This document shows positions 37,357-45,367 of a stretch of DNA of 64,000 nt, piece by piece. The position numbers and the translations under genes were made by a program. The stretch is from Verrucomicrobiota bacterium (lineage in GTDB: Bacteria > Verrucomicrobiota > Verrucomicrobiia > Verrucomicrobiales > Akkermansiaceae). How positions within the stretch are numbered: the first letter of the stretch is position 1; every line of letters begins with the position of its first letter. Below the pieces are notes generated by a model, which made no database searches, was not told the DNA's origin, and saw only the letters and a list, made by a program, of their open reading frames with translations. The stretch lies in NCBI GenBank assembly GCA_030835305.1, contig JAURPJ010000074.1:1-64000 (forward strand), given 5' to 3'.

Positions 37357-38966
37357 TCCCCTTCCTTCTTTTCGTCATCTTGGGCGCCTGATTTCCCATC
37401 GCCCTCTTTTGCTTCCTTGATCTTGGCATCCTTGGCCTTTTTTTCCTCCCCGGCCTTCGCCTCTGCCTCCTCGGTTTTTTCAAGAGCCTCGCGCGTTTCA
37501 CGACGCTTCTGCTCGAGACGCTCTTCTCTCTCCCTCTGACGGGCGGCGGCGCGTTCCACCCGGCGCTTGTATTGCTCGATTGATTCCTTGCCCCCGGTTT
37601 TCAATCGAATCGCTTCCTCGATCAATGGCAGGGCTTCGGTGTATTTCTGAGCCTTCACGAGCATACTCGCGAGCCGGAGGTTTGCCTTATATCCCACCTT
37701 GGGATCAGTGTCGCCGGTGGCTTGCTTGAAGGCCGTGCGGGCTTCCACCTTGAGCTCCTTGATCTTCTTGTCATCGGTCGCTTCCTCGGCGAGTTTGGTG
37801 TACATCTCCCCAAGCTTGAGGCGACTTTCGCCACTGGCAGGACTCACCAACAGCGCTTGTTTCAAAAACTCGGCGGCATTTTCATAACGCTTTTCCGCAT
37901 CAGCAATATCCGAATCAACTACAAAAGCCGCCACCTTCTGGTCTTTGCTGAGAGTTTCCCCCGCTTTGGCCCGCAATGTCACCATCAATCTGGCAGCCTC
38001 CTGGGGGGCCTCAAGCTGCAAAAGATAGCCGGCCGATTTCAGGGTGCGATCAACATCAATGGTCTCACTGAGACGAATCGCGCTGAGGTAAGCTCCCAGA
38101 GCCAAAAGCGGTTCCTCCTGATTGGAATAAATGTCACCGAGCGTGTTCAAGGAAGCCTCGTCGGCAATCCCCTTCAGACGAAGAACCTCGTAGTTTTCGG
38201 CAGCCCGCATGACATCACCCATCTGAATATAGCAGTTGGCTTGCTGCTTCCACATCACGGGATCGGCAGGATTATCATCGATCAATGACTGCATCATGCT
38301 GGCGGCCTGAGGCCAGTCCTCTTTGACCAAAAGAGCCTGCACCAATCCAACCTGCCAATCCTTCTCGTCTGGGTTGGTCAGGTAGGCCTGGCGAAAGGCA
38401 GCCTCGGCAGCGAGTGCCTTTTCTTCGGCTAACATTGCGTGCCCCAGAAGGCCATAGCTGAGGTGGTCGGCATCACCCAGCTCCATCGCTTTAATCAAGT
38501 GTGGCTTGGCCTGCGTCATGCGATCGGATCGGGCATAAACAAGAGCAAGGTTTTTGTGCGCGCGACGATACTCGGGAAAGCGCTTGATAGCCGTCTTGTA
38601 GGCGGACTCGGCCTCAGCCGCGCGTCCATTTTGATAGTAGAGGTTACCCAGAGTAAAAACGAGAGCGGCCGACACATCCTTGGCCTCAACCTCGGGATCG
38701 ATCGGATTCTTTCTCTCTTTGATAAAAGCGAGCAAACGGGTCTCGGCCTCCTTGTAACGCTGGGCCGAAAGAATTTCGGACAGCTCGGCGATGAGAGCTG
38801 CTTCCTCCTGATCCACCTTGGGCTCGACCTTGGGAAGGAAGCCATAGCTCCCGACGAATTTCTCCCTAAACTCGGGGGTCCGGAACCATTCGGGGGAAAC
38901 CTTCACCGCTTGGGCAAAAAGCGATGGCAAGGCGAGAGATAAGAGACAAAGGGAGCGAAGGATCAT
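37353..38966 (-). CDS. exported tetratricopeptide-repeat protein of the TonB operon
   Basis: 537 aa. A signal peptide (LRSLCLLSLALPSLFAQA) is followed by a run of about a dozen TPR-like helix pairs: LVFTLGNLYYQNGRAAEAES, AYKTAIKRFPEYRRAHKNLA, LVYARSDRMTQAKPHLIKAM and so on to about residue 460. The end is a strongly charged Glu/Lys/Arg coiled coil (RREREERLEQKRRETREALE). TPR proteins close TtpC-type TonB operons in marine gammaproteobacteria, in the same position. It should sit in the periplasm and organise the TonB complex or couple it to receptors. It lies 63 bp after tonB and overlaps the porin start. Confidence 0.86.
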   Translation of the reverse strand: MILRSLCLLSLALPSLFAQAVKVSPEWFRTPEFREKFVGSYGFLPKVEPKVDQEEAALIAELSEILSAQRYKEAETRLLAFIKERKNPIDPEVEAKDVSAALVFTLGNLYYQNGRAAEAESAYKTAIKRFPEYRRAHKNLALVYARSDRMTQAKPHLIKAMELGDADHLSYGLLGHAMLAEEKALAAEAAFRQAYLTNPDEKDWQVGLVQALLVKEDWPQAASMMQSLIDDNPADPVMWKQQANCYIQMGDVMRAAENYEVLRLKGIADEASLNTLGDIYSNQEEPLLALGAYLSAIRLSETIDVDRTLKSAGYLLQLEAPQEAARLMVTLRAKAGETLSKDQKVAAFVVDSDIADAEKRYENAAEFLKQALLVSPASGESRLKLGEMYTKLAEEATDDKKIKELKVEARTAFKQATGDTDPKVGYKANLRLASMLVKAQKYTEALPLIEEAIRLKTGGKESIEQYKRRVERAAARQREREERLEQKRRETREALEKTEEAEAKAGEEKKAKDAKIKEAKEGDGKSGAQDDEKKEGE

Positions 38967-39029
38967 TGACGGCGATGGAGAGTGTGAAATGTGGAATCGG
39001 TTGGGAGGGCTGGATTTGTGACGAAGACG

Positions 39030-39695
39030 TCACCCAACCCGAACTTCGAAGGGAATCTTAATGCGGGCCTTAGCCTTGCGTCCGTTACGGACCGCCGCCT
39101 TGAACTTGTATCGAAGAACCGCCTTGACGGCAGACTCATCAAGTGCCGGGATCCCCGAACCCTTGGAGATCTTGGCTTCCAGAAGCTTGCCATTCTCATC
39201 GATAAGACCAGAAACGATAAAGCGGACCGTTCCGCGCTTTTGAAGGGCCTTATTTGCCGCATTGGGCACGTTGAGTGGAGCCTTGGAACTGACCACCGGG
39301 TCAGAGTCGACTCCGGTGGATTCCATTCCCCCTCCGCCGCCAAGAGCCACCGCCGGGGTCACATTAAGGAGAACACGACCACCGGTTCCCAGCTGCAGGT
39401 CGGCCAGATCCATCGGTTCGACAACAGCTTCGTCTTGAGCTTCCGCGATCTCGGGTTCCTCAACCTCCTCCTCGATCTCCTCTTCAAGTTCGGGCTCAAT
39501 GTATTCTTCAGGTTGCTCGGGAGCGACCGTTGCGGTCAGCTCCGGCTCCTCGGGTCGCATTCCCTCCTCGAGCTTCTGCATGAGCGGGATGAAGTAGAAG
39601 ACCATGAAGGTCAGGATGGCGCCCCCTCCAAAAATGATGGCGGTGCTGAGAAAGCGATTTCTCCGGGGAGGGCGATCAACGTGACGGACGTTCAT
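39030..39695 (-). CDS. tonB: energy transducer TonB
   Basis: 221 aa. A short basic cytoplasmic start (NVRHVDRPPRRNRFLS) leads into one membrane helix (TAIIFGGGAILTFMVFYFIP). The periplasmic stretch, about 45-110, is Glu/Pro-rich (EEYIEPELEEEIEEEVEEPE) instead of the Pro/Lys type of E. coli. The C-terminal TonB domain occupies the last ~85 residues: KRGTVRFIVSGLIDENGKLL, ALDESAVKAVLRYKFKAAVR, KIPFEVRVG. It links ExbB/ExbD energy to outer-membrane receptors. The start overlaps the exbD stop by ATGA. Confidence 0.94.
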   Translation of the reverse strand: MNVRHVDRPPRRNRFLSTAIIFGGGAILTFMVFYFIPLMQKLEEGMRPEEPELTATVAPEQPEEYIEPELEEEIEEEVEEPEIAEAQDEAVVEPMDLADLQLGTGGRVLLNVTPAVALGGGGGMESTGVDSDPVVSSKAPLNVPNAANKALQKRGTVRFIVSGLIDENGKLLEAKISKGSGIPALDESAVKAVLRYKFKAAVRNGRKAKARIKIPFEVRVG

Positions 39696-40108
39696 GAGTC
39701 GGTAAGGGTGATTTTTGTGGGTTTGGCACCACCTTCGAGGCAGGCATTTTGAACCTCGTAAGTCACTCCATTACGTGACTGCGGATGGCTTTGAATAATA
39801 ATGGGGCTGCGGTCCTCACGCTGGAGTTGCGATTCGACGATCCCCGAAACCGCACTGAGAGGCACAACACGTCCATCATGGATAATCTGACTGTCCTTGC
39901 GTATCACCAAAACGAGCGTTTGATCATCATTTGCCTGGGCCGAATTTTCAGAGTCCTCCGGACGATTCACGACAAATCCGTCTTCTTCTACAAAGGTCGC
40001 GGTCACGATAAAGAAAATCAAAAGAATGAAGACGCAATCGATCATCGGCGACAAATCCGGTTCCGGATCGTTGTCGTCAATTTCAAACCTATCCTTTCCG
40101 AGTGGCAT
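39692..40108 (-). CDS. exbD: ExbD-family biopolymer transport protein (second copy)
   Basis: 138 aa. Short cytoplasmic start with paired acidic residues (EIDDNDPEPDLSPMIDCVFI) carrying the conserved membrane Asp, then the helix LLIFFIVTATF and a periplasmic domain ending in KITLTDS. It is very like the adjacent upstream copy in the N-terminal half but differs in the periplasmic half. It begins 1 bp after the first exbD stop and overlaps tonB. Two different ExbD in one operon suggests a hetero-oligomer. Confidence 0.92.
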   Translation of the reverse strand: MPLGKDRFEIDDNDPEPDLSPMIDCVFILLIFFIVTATFVEEDGFVVNRPEDSENSAQANDDQTLVLVIRKDSQIIHDGRVVPLSAVSGIVESQLQREDRSPIIIQSHPQSRNGVTYEVQNACLEGGAKPTKITLTDS

Positions 40109-40109
40109 C

Positions 40110-40526
40110 TTACTGGGTGGCTGCGGTTAGTTTGTTCTTCTTCACTCCGGCAAGAAGACACTGCTTCTCGACATCGGAAACGATTCCCCGGAAAGCATTG
40201 GTATCGGCCTGAATAATGACCGGAAGTTCCTCGTCCTCCAAAAGCATGGGGCGAACGACATTCTGAACTCCTCCCACCCCAACTTCCTGTCCGCCGTAGA
40301 AAACCTTGTTCTCGGCAGTCACCGCGAGGAGGATGGAATTCTTTTCCAGGCGCGCAACCTTGCTGGCTCTTGCCCGGGTCACCTCAACACCCGGAGGCTT
40401 CTGGAAAACGGTGGTCACGATGAAGAAAATCAAAAGAATGAAAACACAATCGATCATCGGAGAGAGATCGGGTTTGGGTTCATCATCCTCGCTGAAAAAG
40501 GAACCGCTGCGGCGAACTGAACTCAT
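40110..40526 (-). CDS. exbD: ExbD-family biopolymer transport protein (first copy)
   Basis: 138 aa. The start contains FFSEDDEPKPDLSPMIDCVF with the proton-relay Asp, followed by the membrane helix ILLIFFIVTTVF. The periplasmic domain includes NSILLAVTAENKVFYGGQEV and VIIQADTNAFRGIVSDVEKQ. It couples the proton gradient to TonB with the ExbB proteins. Overlaps the short ExbB stop by ATGA. Confidence 0.93.
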   Translation of the reverse strand: MSSVRRSGSFFSEDDEPKPDLSPMIDCVFILLIFFIVTTVFQKPPGVEVTRARASKVARLEKNSILLAVTAENKVFYGGQEVGVGGVQNVVRPMLLEDEELPVIIQADTNAFRGIVSDVEKQCLLAGVKKNKLTAATQ

Positions 40527-41128
40527 ACGTTCCGGAATTTTGTAGTGACAATGATGCTTTGAAGCTGCGCCAAAGTGGTGTCAATTTTGTTGCGCCGCTC
40601 CCGCACCATGAGGGACATGAACATTCCCGGGAGGGCGATGACGAGCCCGGTAAGAGTGGTAAAAAGCGCCTTTTTCATCCCCGAGGCAATCAGCCCCATA
40701 CTCTGCTTCCCGCCCCCGGCGGCGAGACCATCAAACATATCCAGCATTCCTCCCACCGTTCCGAGGAGTCCGGTCATGGGAGCAGCGGCCACAAGGGTGG
40801 TGATGATAATGAGGCGGCGATCAATCGAGGCGATGAGGATCTCGCGCATCTCGTCAAAGCGACGCTGCACACGCTTGATCGAGAGCTTTTTTCCGTGGAT
40901 CGCATAGCGAATAATTTCGCCAACCCGCCCTTCCGCAGACTCGGGATCATTAATCCAATCCGCCCACTGGCTTTTTTGCTTGTGGTTTAAATTGCCTCGA
41001 AAGACGAAATACAAGGAAGCCGTTGCGGTGGTGTAAAGCAGGAAGGCCACAATGGCGAGAGCCGCCATGACGGTGCCTCCATCAGTGAAGATGTCGACAA
41101 CTTCCTGGAGATTACCGAGAATGAACAT
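40523..41128 (-). CDS. exbB: MotA/TolQ/ExbB proton-channel protein, short form
   Basis: 201 aa. Three membrane helices: about 15-40 (DGGTVMAALAIVAFLLYTTA), about 105-130 (LIIITTLVAAAPMTGLLGTV) and about 145-170 (KKALFTTLTGLVIALPGMFM). The family signature GLLGTVGGMLDMF and the Pro-containing third helix are in place. The stop-start junction with the long form is TAATG, so the two are translationally coupled. Forms the proton channel with ExbD. Confidence 0.94.
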   Translation of the reverse strand: MFILGNLQEVVDIFTDGGTVMAALAIVAFLLYTTATASLYFVFRGNLNHKQKSQWADWINDPESAEGRVGEIIRYAIHGKKLSIKRVQRRFDEMREILIASIDRRLIIITTLVAAAPMTGLLGTVGGMLDMFDGLAAGGGKQSMGLIASGMKKALFTTLTGLVIALPGMFMSLMVRERRNKIDTTLAQLQSIIVTTKFRNV

Positions 41129-42561
41129 TAGGCTGGTGAGAGTTCTGCTTCGTCAAGATCCTCCGGTTCGTCATCTGACGAGTCCTTGCCGGGTGATTCA
41201 TCAAGCTCGGTGGTGCCGTTCAGAATGGAGAGAGCGACCCCTTCAGCCTGACCGAATTTGGACTTCGCAAGACTCTTAAGCATTCCGTGAATAATGATCA
41301 CCGGGATGGCCACGATGAGACCCATCGCGGTGGTAATGAGAGCCTCACTGATGCCCGCTGAGAAGGACTTGGAATCACCCGAGTCACCAACCGACATCAT
41401 CGCAAAGGTTTTCATAATTCCGAGAACCGTTCCCAGCAGTCCCATCATGGGGGCTGCCGCCGCGACAAGCGCGAGGAATGGCAGGAAGCGCTCAAGTCTT
41501 GGTTGAATCATGCCCAGCTTTTCAAGAAGGGCATCTTCAAGAATCCGCCGCTTGTCGTAAAAGTAGGTGACTCCGGACTCCACCATCTGACCACCAAGAC
41601 CTTTGAACGCCTTGGCTTTTGCGGTGGCGGCGTCGGTATCGTGCAACAAAAGATCGTCAAGAATGAGGTTGAGCTTCTTACGATTCGGAATCGGGAAGCG
41701 GTTGATCTCAATCACCTTCCACACCGCAATCAAAAGGGCAAAAAGACCAATCGCAAGGATTCCATACCCGACCAGACCACCACCCTCAACGTAGTCAGAG
41801 ATCGATTTCTTAACGCGCGCCACTTGAATTGCCTTCCCCATGGAAGCATCGACCGGAACGATTGCGGATCCTGATTTCACCAGATCGGCAATGGGCTCGC
41901 CGCCTTCCTTCACCAGGGCCAGGTTTGGATAATCGACTCCCTCGGCGGTCGCGATCGCAGTGAAGCCGAATACCTCGTTGTCGTCGGAGGCAAAGTATCC
42001 CAGCGGACCAGCAACTGCAAACTTCCCTTCTTTAATCACAGCACCTTCAGTGACCGCACTTCCCTCAAAGCGATCGCCACCCGAAATATTTTGGAGTCGC
42101 TCGGCTGACAGATGAAGTAGGAACAAACGATTCCTAATCTCCATCACGAGATCGTCAGTTGAACCATCAGCCATCTTCTGACGCTTGGACAGTTCGACAC
42201 CAAAGGATTGTTTTTCGGCAGGATGGATTCGATCCTTCAAACCGCTCCCGAAGCTCCGCAAGGTGGAGAGGGTGTATTCAAACTCCCCTTTCCGGCGTGC
42301 CAGCTCGTTATTCAACTGCCGCTGCTCTCCGGCGACGTTGTCTTCGGCTTTCAGAAGATCGGCAAGCGTCTTGGTCTGCGCCAGAACCTGGTCATCAATA
42401 GTCTCAACCTCCTTGATCAGACCTCCCGCTTCTTTGGTGATTTCCGCTTGCAGCGAAAGAAGTTGCTGCTGGGCAAGACGAAGATCCTGCTCCGCCTTCT
42501 CCTGAGCCGTCTGGGCAAACACGCCCCCGGTCAAAGCAAGTGAAAGTAAAATACGTTTCAT
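41128..42561 (-). CDS. MotA/TolQ/ExbB-family protein, long TtpC-type form
   Basis: 477 aa from ATG 42561; upstream codons add no plausible signal. It has a cleavable signal peptide (KRILLSLALTGGVFA), a periplasmic coiled coil (about 18-105, KAEQDLRLAQQQLLSLQAEI), and a middle beta-like domain (FAVAGPLGYFASDDNEVFGF). Three ExbB membrane helices follow in the last ~220 residues, with LVGYGILAIGLFALLIAVWK and AAAAPMMGLLGTVLGIMKTF. This layout matches TtpC of the TonB2-type systems of Vibrio and relatives. TtpC is needed in addition to the ordinary ExbB there. It starts 10 bp after the DUF3450 stop. Confidence 0.9.
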   Translation of the reverse strand: MKRILLSLALTGGVFAQTAQEKAEQDLRLAQQQLLSLQAEITKEAGGLIKEVETIDDQVLAQTKTLADLLKAEDNVAGEQRQLNNELARRKGEFEYTLSTLRSFGSGLKDRIHPAEKQSFGVELSKRQKMADGSTDDLVMEIRNRLFLLHLSAERLQNISGGDRFEGSAVTEGAVIKEGKFAVAGPLGYFASDDNEVFGFTAIATAEGVDYPNLALVKEGGEPIADLVKSGSAIVPVDASMGKAIQVARVKKSISDYVEGGGLVGYGILAIGLFALLIAVWKVIEINRFPIPNRKKLNLILDDLLLHDTDAATAKAKAFKGLGGQMVESGVTYFYDKRRILEDALLEKLGMIQPRLERFLPFLALVAAAAPMMGLLGTVLGIMKTFAMMSVGDSGDSKSFSAGISEALITTAMGLIVAIPVIIIHGMLKSLAKSKFGQAEGVALSILNGTTELDESPGKDSSDDEPEDLDEAELSPA

Positions 42562-42571
42562 GTAAAAAAAT

Positions 42572-43375
42572 CTACTTTGCGATTTCGAGAGGAAGTTCCA
42601 CCAACCGCACTTCACCGCTGGCATTTCCCACATCAATCAACTCTCGAATTTTCGCCACCGTTTCGGGGTCCGAAATCTCCTTCTTCTCCCAACCTTCGGG
42701 ACTTGGGTCGAGCCGGTAGGCCACCTTTCCCTGTTCGTCGGAAGCGAAGCCCATCGCGAGACCAAAATAGATTCCGTCCAGGATGACTTGATCTCCACCC
42801 ACATCAGCGGTGAGCCCTCCGCCCTTGAACGGTGTCACCACCTGATTAAACTTCTCCGCCTCAAGCAGGATCGTAATCATCGAAGTCAGCCGGGCATTCA
42901 GCGCGATCTTGTCCTTATCGGTGCGTTTCACAAACCCGAGATGATCAGCAATGGCCTTCTCAATCTTACCCTCCTTGGTCAATTGTTTTGGAAGAAGAGG
43001 AATCACGGCAGAAACCTTGGCATCGAGATCATTGAGCCCGTCGCGCAGTGCTTCGCGGGCGGCATCGTAGCTCTTTTTCTCCGCAAGCTTGTCCGCGGAC
43101 TGCACATCGAGCTTCTTCTGACGATCAAAAGCCGCCAAAATCTCGCTTTCAAGCTGGGCGGTTTCGGCCTCCAACGACGCCTTGGAGTCCAGCAGGATCT
43201 CTTTCTTTTCCTTCCACTCTTTTTGTTTTTCTTGGGTCTCCTTCATGACGGAGATCCATTTCTGGACGGTAGCCCGGAGTTTTTTATTGGCTTCGACTCC
43301 GCCATCCTGAGCATGCAGGGGCAAAAACGAGACGATGACGACAGGTAAAAGAGCGAACTTCATTTGTGAGCTCAT
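42572..43375 (-). CDS. DUF3450 family periplasmic coiled-coil protein
   Basis: 267 aa (263 if the internal ATG at 43363 is used). A signal peptide (KFALLPVVIVSFLPLHA) is followed by a long coiled coil (about 35-115, KEKKEILLDSKASLEAETAQ; AAREALRDGLNDLDAKVSAV) and a C-terminal globular part (ADVGGDQVILDGIYFGLAMG; AYRLDPSPEGWEKKEISDPE). DUF3450 genes occur just before the TtpC-ExbB-ExbD-TonB-TPR set in marine gammaproteobacteria. The order here is identical, which makes the call firm although its biochemical role is unknown. A hairpin terminator and a paired half-site element lie upstream, so an operon promoter starts here. Confidence 0.9.
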   Translation of the reverse strand: MSSQMKFALLPVVIVSFLPLHAQDGGVEANKKLRATVQKWISVMKETQEKQKEWKEKKEILLDSKASLEAETAQLESEILAAFDRQKKLDVQSADKLAEKKSYDAAREALRDGLNDLDAKVSAVIPLLPKQLTKEGKIEKAIADHLGFVKRTDKDKIALNARLTSMITILLEAEKFNQVVTPFKGGGLTADVGGDQVILDGIYFGLAMGFASDEQGKVAYRLDPSPEGWEKKEISDPETVAKIRELIDVGNASGEVRLVELPLEIAK

Positions 43376-43414
43376 TTACTAACCCAGAGCTTTCAAGGAT
43401 GGAGAAATTCCTCA

Positions 43415-43431
43415 GGTGACACGTTTGTCAC
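43415..43431 (-). promoter_or_regulatory. paired NGTNAC operator-like site before DUF3450
   Basis: On the minus strand it reads GTGACAAACGTGTCACC, that is (A)GTGAC and TGTCAC half-sites 11 bp apart. The site is 40-56 bp before the DUF3450 start and after the upstream terminator. It also forms a palindrome GTGACA-N4-TGTCAC. It matches the site at 45339-45355 at 13 of 17 positions. An OmpR/PhoB-type regulator is plausible. Confidence 0.5.
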
Positions 43432-43462
43432 TTTCGAAAACAATTCGATGGAGATTGGGACA

Positions 43463-43501
43463 AAAAAGAGCCGCTTCACCTCCCGGCGAAACGGCTCTTT
43501 T
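43463..43501 (-). terminator. hairpin terminator after the secreted partner gene
   Basis: AAAAGAGCCG and CGGCTCTTTT enclose an 18-bp loop. It lies 29 bp after the stop at 43530 in the leftward direction and separates that gene from the DUF3450 operon. Confidence 0.85.
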
Positions 43502-43529
43502 ATTGGATTACCTGGGAAAGGTATTGCGT

Positions 43530-45248
43530 TTAATTCTTCTCCACGCGGAAGAAGAGCTTGCTCGCGCCGCCCTGGGGCTCGAAGGAAATCGAGGCATTGA
43601 CCGGGGCATCGGCAAGAGTGGCTCCGGCAACATCGGCGAAAGCACCTTCCATGGTTGCCGACTGGGTCACCTTATAGCTCGCTCCGGCCTCGGCGACGAA
43701 GTTAATGGTGTAAGTCGTCCCATCAAACGCAGTCGAGATAATCTCGAGTGCGTCGCCTGTAACGAATTCGTCTACGAAGATCCCATTGGCATCAGCATAG
43801 GTCCAACCTGCGGCCCAGTTCTCGCTACCAAAGGCTCCTCGATAGTTCGTTGAGGATGGTGCTCCGGCAGTCAGTCCGCTGGTCCAAGCAAGCGATCCCT
43901 TCCTCGGACGTGGATCAATCTGAGTCACTTCGCCCACCTCATTACGGGTGACCGCACTGAACTGGACATCAACATCAGTCTGATTGCCAGATTGCGCCAG
44001 AAGCGCAGCTTCAGCTTCAGCATTCGCGTTCCCGCTATTGCTGGTTTCAGCATCCGCTGGGGTTCCAAACAGATTATTAGTGAAGTTCAGATTAACACCC
44101 ACTTGAGCAATCGTCGATGCGTCGTCAATTCGCACAATATCATCACCACTACTCGTGAAGATTCCATTATGGAACTGTCCCGCAAAGTTATCCTTCAACC
44201 GGAAGGTGTCGGATGATCCGCTCACATCTCCAGCTCCACTCGCTCCCACATAGGTCGCGTTGAAGATCTTCGTGCTACTCAGTGGCTCGCCAGTCTTGAC
44301 TCCCGATCCGGTGCGGTTCCCCCCATCAGCCTCGGTGCCGTAATCACTGTTGTTTGACTGAACTGCAAACCAGAACTGGTGCGTTCCCTGGTGACCTTCG
44401 TCGATATCGAAGGACTCGTCCTGACAGTAGAGTGCGAAGAGGTGGCTGGTATTCACCGTGCCTCCGAACCATTCGAATCCGTCGTCAGTATTTGCAACAA
44501 CCTCCACGTGGTCGATTGTTGTGCCAGATCCCACTCCGCCCATTGTCAGGCCGTTAATCTCTTCATCAACCGCAAACTCAAATCCTCCAAAGCGGATCGA
44601 GACGTAGCGTAAGATTCCTGAGTTATCATCGGGGACGTTACCTCCATAGAGGATGTCGTCACCAGCAGCATTCTGGGCAAAACCTTCAATCGCATTCGAG
44701 TTCAGGTTGTTCGTCGGAGTGTTGTAGTAGTTAATGGGGGCATTTCCAAGAATGATCACACCTCCCCACTGACCTCCGTCGCTTCCGTCATCATCGCCAC
44801 CGATTGGATCGGGCTTAACTGTATTGATACCTCCTCCGTCGATGTCGACGTTGTAGAGATACTCCGCTTCCGCAGCACTCGTGAAGACAATCGGCGCGTC
44901 GGCAGTTCCCTCCGCATTGATCGATCCAGTCTGAGCAATCACAAGCGATCCCACATCAAGACCGTCAGTGCCTGTAAAGGATCCGGTAGCCGCGATAATC
45001 GTGCCTGGCTCAATCGTCAATGTCGGGCGATCCGCTCCTCCACTGAAGTTCCCAACAAATACCGCTTCATCAAGATAGTAGATGGTATCGATGACACCAT
45101 CATCGTTTGTGTCCGAGTCCCAAACTGTATCGGTATCGATAGTGTTCGGGGGTTGTATAATTGTCGGCATTGCCGATAAAACATTCGCTAGCCCGAATCC
45201 TAAGATCGCGGAAAGCGTGAACGTTTGGCGTTTTGTCTGATATTTCAT
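43530..45248 (-). CDS. secreted beta-helix-like protein paired with the TonB-dependent receptor
   Basis: 572 aa from ATG 45248 (MKYQTKRQTFTLSAILGFGL, a signal peptide). After a DTVWDSDTNDDGVIDTIYYL segment the protein follows a repeated plan of short strands and Gly/Asp turns: LTIEPGTIIAATGSFTGTDG, LVIAQTGSINAEGTADAPIV, GGQWGGVIILGNAPINYYNT, ISIRFGG-like YVSIRFGGFEFAVDEEING and HVEVVANTDDGFEWFGGTVN. This is a right-handed parallel beta-helix pattern. A C-terminal beta module ends KLFFRVEKN. Proteins of this type stand next to TonB receptors in several marine bacteria. There is no PEP-CTERM anchor or lipobox. A substrate-capture role is inference. Confidence 0.78.
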   Translation of the reverse strand: MKYQTKRQTFTLSAILGFGLANVLSAMPTIIQPPNTIDTDTVWDSDTNDDGVIDTIYYLDEAVFVGNFSGGADRPTLTIEPGTIIAATGSFTGTDGLDVGSLVIAQTGSINAEGTADAPIVFTSAAEAEYLYNVDIDGGGINTVKPDPIGGDDDGSDGGQWGGVIILGNAPINYYNTPTNNLNSNAIEGFAQNAAGDDILYGGNVPDDNSGILRYVSIRFGGFEFAVDEEINGLTMGGVGSGTTIDHVEVVANTDDGFEWFGGTVNTSHLFALYCQDESFDIDEGHQGTHQFWFAVQSNNSDYGTEADGGNRTGSGVKTGEPLSSTKIFNATYVGASGAGDVSGSSDTFRLKDNFAGQFHNGIFTSSGDDIVRIDDASTIAQVGVNLNFTNNLFGTPADAETSNSGNANAEAEAALLAQSGNQTDVDVQFSAVTRNEVGEVTQIDPRPRKGSLAWTSGLTAGAPSSTNYRGAFGSENWAAGWTYADANGIFVDEFVTGDALEIISTAFDGTTYTINFVAEAGASYKVTQSATMEGAFADVAGATLADAPVNASISFEPQGGASKLFFRVEKN

Positions 45249-45338
45249 AAAAACCTGGATTTCAAAAAAGACTCGGCACGGAGTTGCAAGTCGTGATGTT
45301 TTACTAATGCCACGAGACACGAAAGAAACCGGAACTCC

Positions 45339-45355
45339 GTGACAACTTTGTTACG
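45339..45355 (-). promoter_or_regulatory. paired NGTNAC operator-like site before the secreted partner gene
   Basis: Minus strand CGTAACAAAGTTGTCAC: CGTAAC and TGTCAC with 11-bp spacing, 91-107 bp before the ATG at 45248 and just past the receptor gene's stop. It shares 13 of 17 bases with the site at 43415-43431. Confidence 0.5.
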
Positions 45356-45367
45356 TGTCGAAATTGT

